Positions 63,701 to 64,000 of a DNA stretch of 64,000 bases are shown here, one piece after another. How positions within the stretch are numbered: position 1 is the first letter of the stretch; every line of letters begins with the position of its first letter. The notes under the pieces are model-generated. The model saw nothing but the letters and a program-made list of their open reading frames with translations, was not told the DNA's origin and ran no database searches. The position numbers and the translations under genes are program-made. This stretch comes from Amblyornis subalaris (Eukaryota; Chordata; Aves; Passeriformes; Ptilonorhynchidae): NCBI GenBank assembly GCA_018881555.1, contig JACAXG010000012.1:5940087-6004086 (forward strand), given 5' to 3'.

Positions 63701-64000
63701 GTTGGTTGGTTTTTTTTTTTACTTAGATTGGCTGACCAGACTTGGGGAAAGGGTAAGGACATCTCTGGTTAGCTGAAACATTTCACTTTGATTTTTAAAG
63801 TGTGTAGACATTTTTAAAAAGTAGCCAAATTTTAAAATAAACACATGTAGAATTGAAAAAGTGGTTAAAAGATCTCTGTAGTGCTATGGTTTTTGGTAGC
63901 TTATTTTTAAAGAAACTATTTCACAGAGGTGTGTAGGGAGAAGAGTACTGAAGGTTTTTTCTACTCTCAAAGTCAAATTAAAAATTAAGGTTGAAATCTG
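60791..64000. other. Gene-poor right end, nothing supported
   Basis: AT-rich sequence without a recognisable exon, RNA gene, CpG island or mobile element. TAAT-containing sequence around 63140-63200 (GCTAATTTTGATTAATG) might belong to another conserved block. Confidence 0.55.

Noticed and set aside
1..64000. Search for tRNA, rRNA, microRNA hairpins, CRISPR arrays or prokaryotic-type operons
   Set aside because: None recognised by eye; composition, repeats and gene structure are those of a bird chromosome, so prokaryotic systems are not expected. Small structured RNAs could be missed without a covariance-model scan.

Overview
The window is vertebrate nuclear DNA, almost certainly from a bird. 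It is AT-rich, sparsely genic sequence broken by sharp CpG islands. It carries a chicken-type CR1 LINE 3' end (about 21.57-21.88 kb) and a short avian-style solo LTR (45.63-45.97 kb). Its gene order, CERKL then NEUROD1 on the same strand, is the order I know for vertebrates. Isolated single N bases look like unresolved assembly positions. Most short open reading frames are chance or GC-rich shadow frames. I can support only two protein-coding loci.

Left part (1-18.96 kb): the minus strand carries the first coding exon of CERKL (18454-18676) inside a CpG island. It ends in a phase-1 GT donor at the place expected from the human gene. Everything to its left, out to base 1, reads as CERKL intron 1. 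I found no second exon there.

Middle (18.96-34.5 kb): an intergenic stretch with the CR1 copy leads to NEUROD1, also on the minus strand. NEUROD1 has a 364-residue open frame in one coding exon (28952-30046), a splice acceptor just upstream of the ATG, an intron of about 1.1 kb, and a short non-coding exon 1 behind a TATA box. Exon 1 contains a 9-codon upstream ORF. E-boxes of the neurogenin/proneural type lie upstream, and the 3' UTR is about 1.4 kb with a poly(A) signal at 27531. A CpG-rich domain covers the gene and several kilobases upstream. A second, smaller island lies just past the 3' end.

Right part (34.5-64 kb): a gene-poor stretch without a recognisable coding exon. It holds homeodomain-site-rich blocks that look like conserved non-coding elements, an orphan CpG island at 43.2-43.65 kb followed by about 1 kb of G-over-C strand skew (a possible unannotated plus-strand transcript), and the solo LTR. 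In mammals the next gene on this side is ITPRID2/SSFA2; I do not see it here.

The two genes are not known to share a pathway, but both matter in retina. CERKL is a ceramide-kinase-like protein whose loss causes human retinal degeneration. NEUROD1 is a bHLH activator in neurons, photoreceptors and endocrine pancreas. No novel multi-gene system is visible. The most interesting signals are regulatory: a perfect 20-bp palindrome upstream of NEUROD1, the 5' UTR upstream ORF, the orphan CpG island, and the alanine-rich C-terminal half of this NEUROD1.
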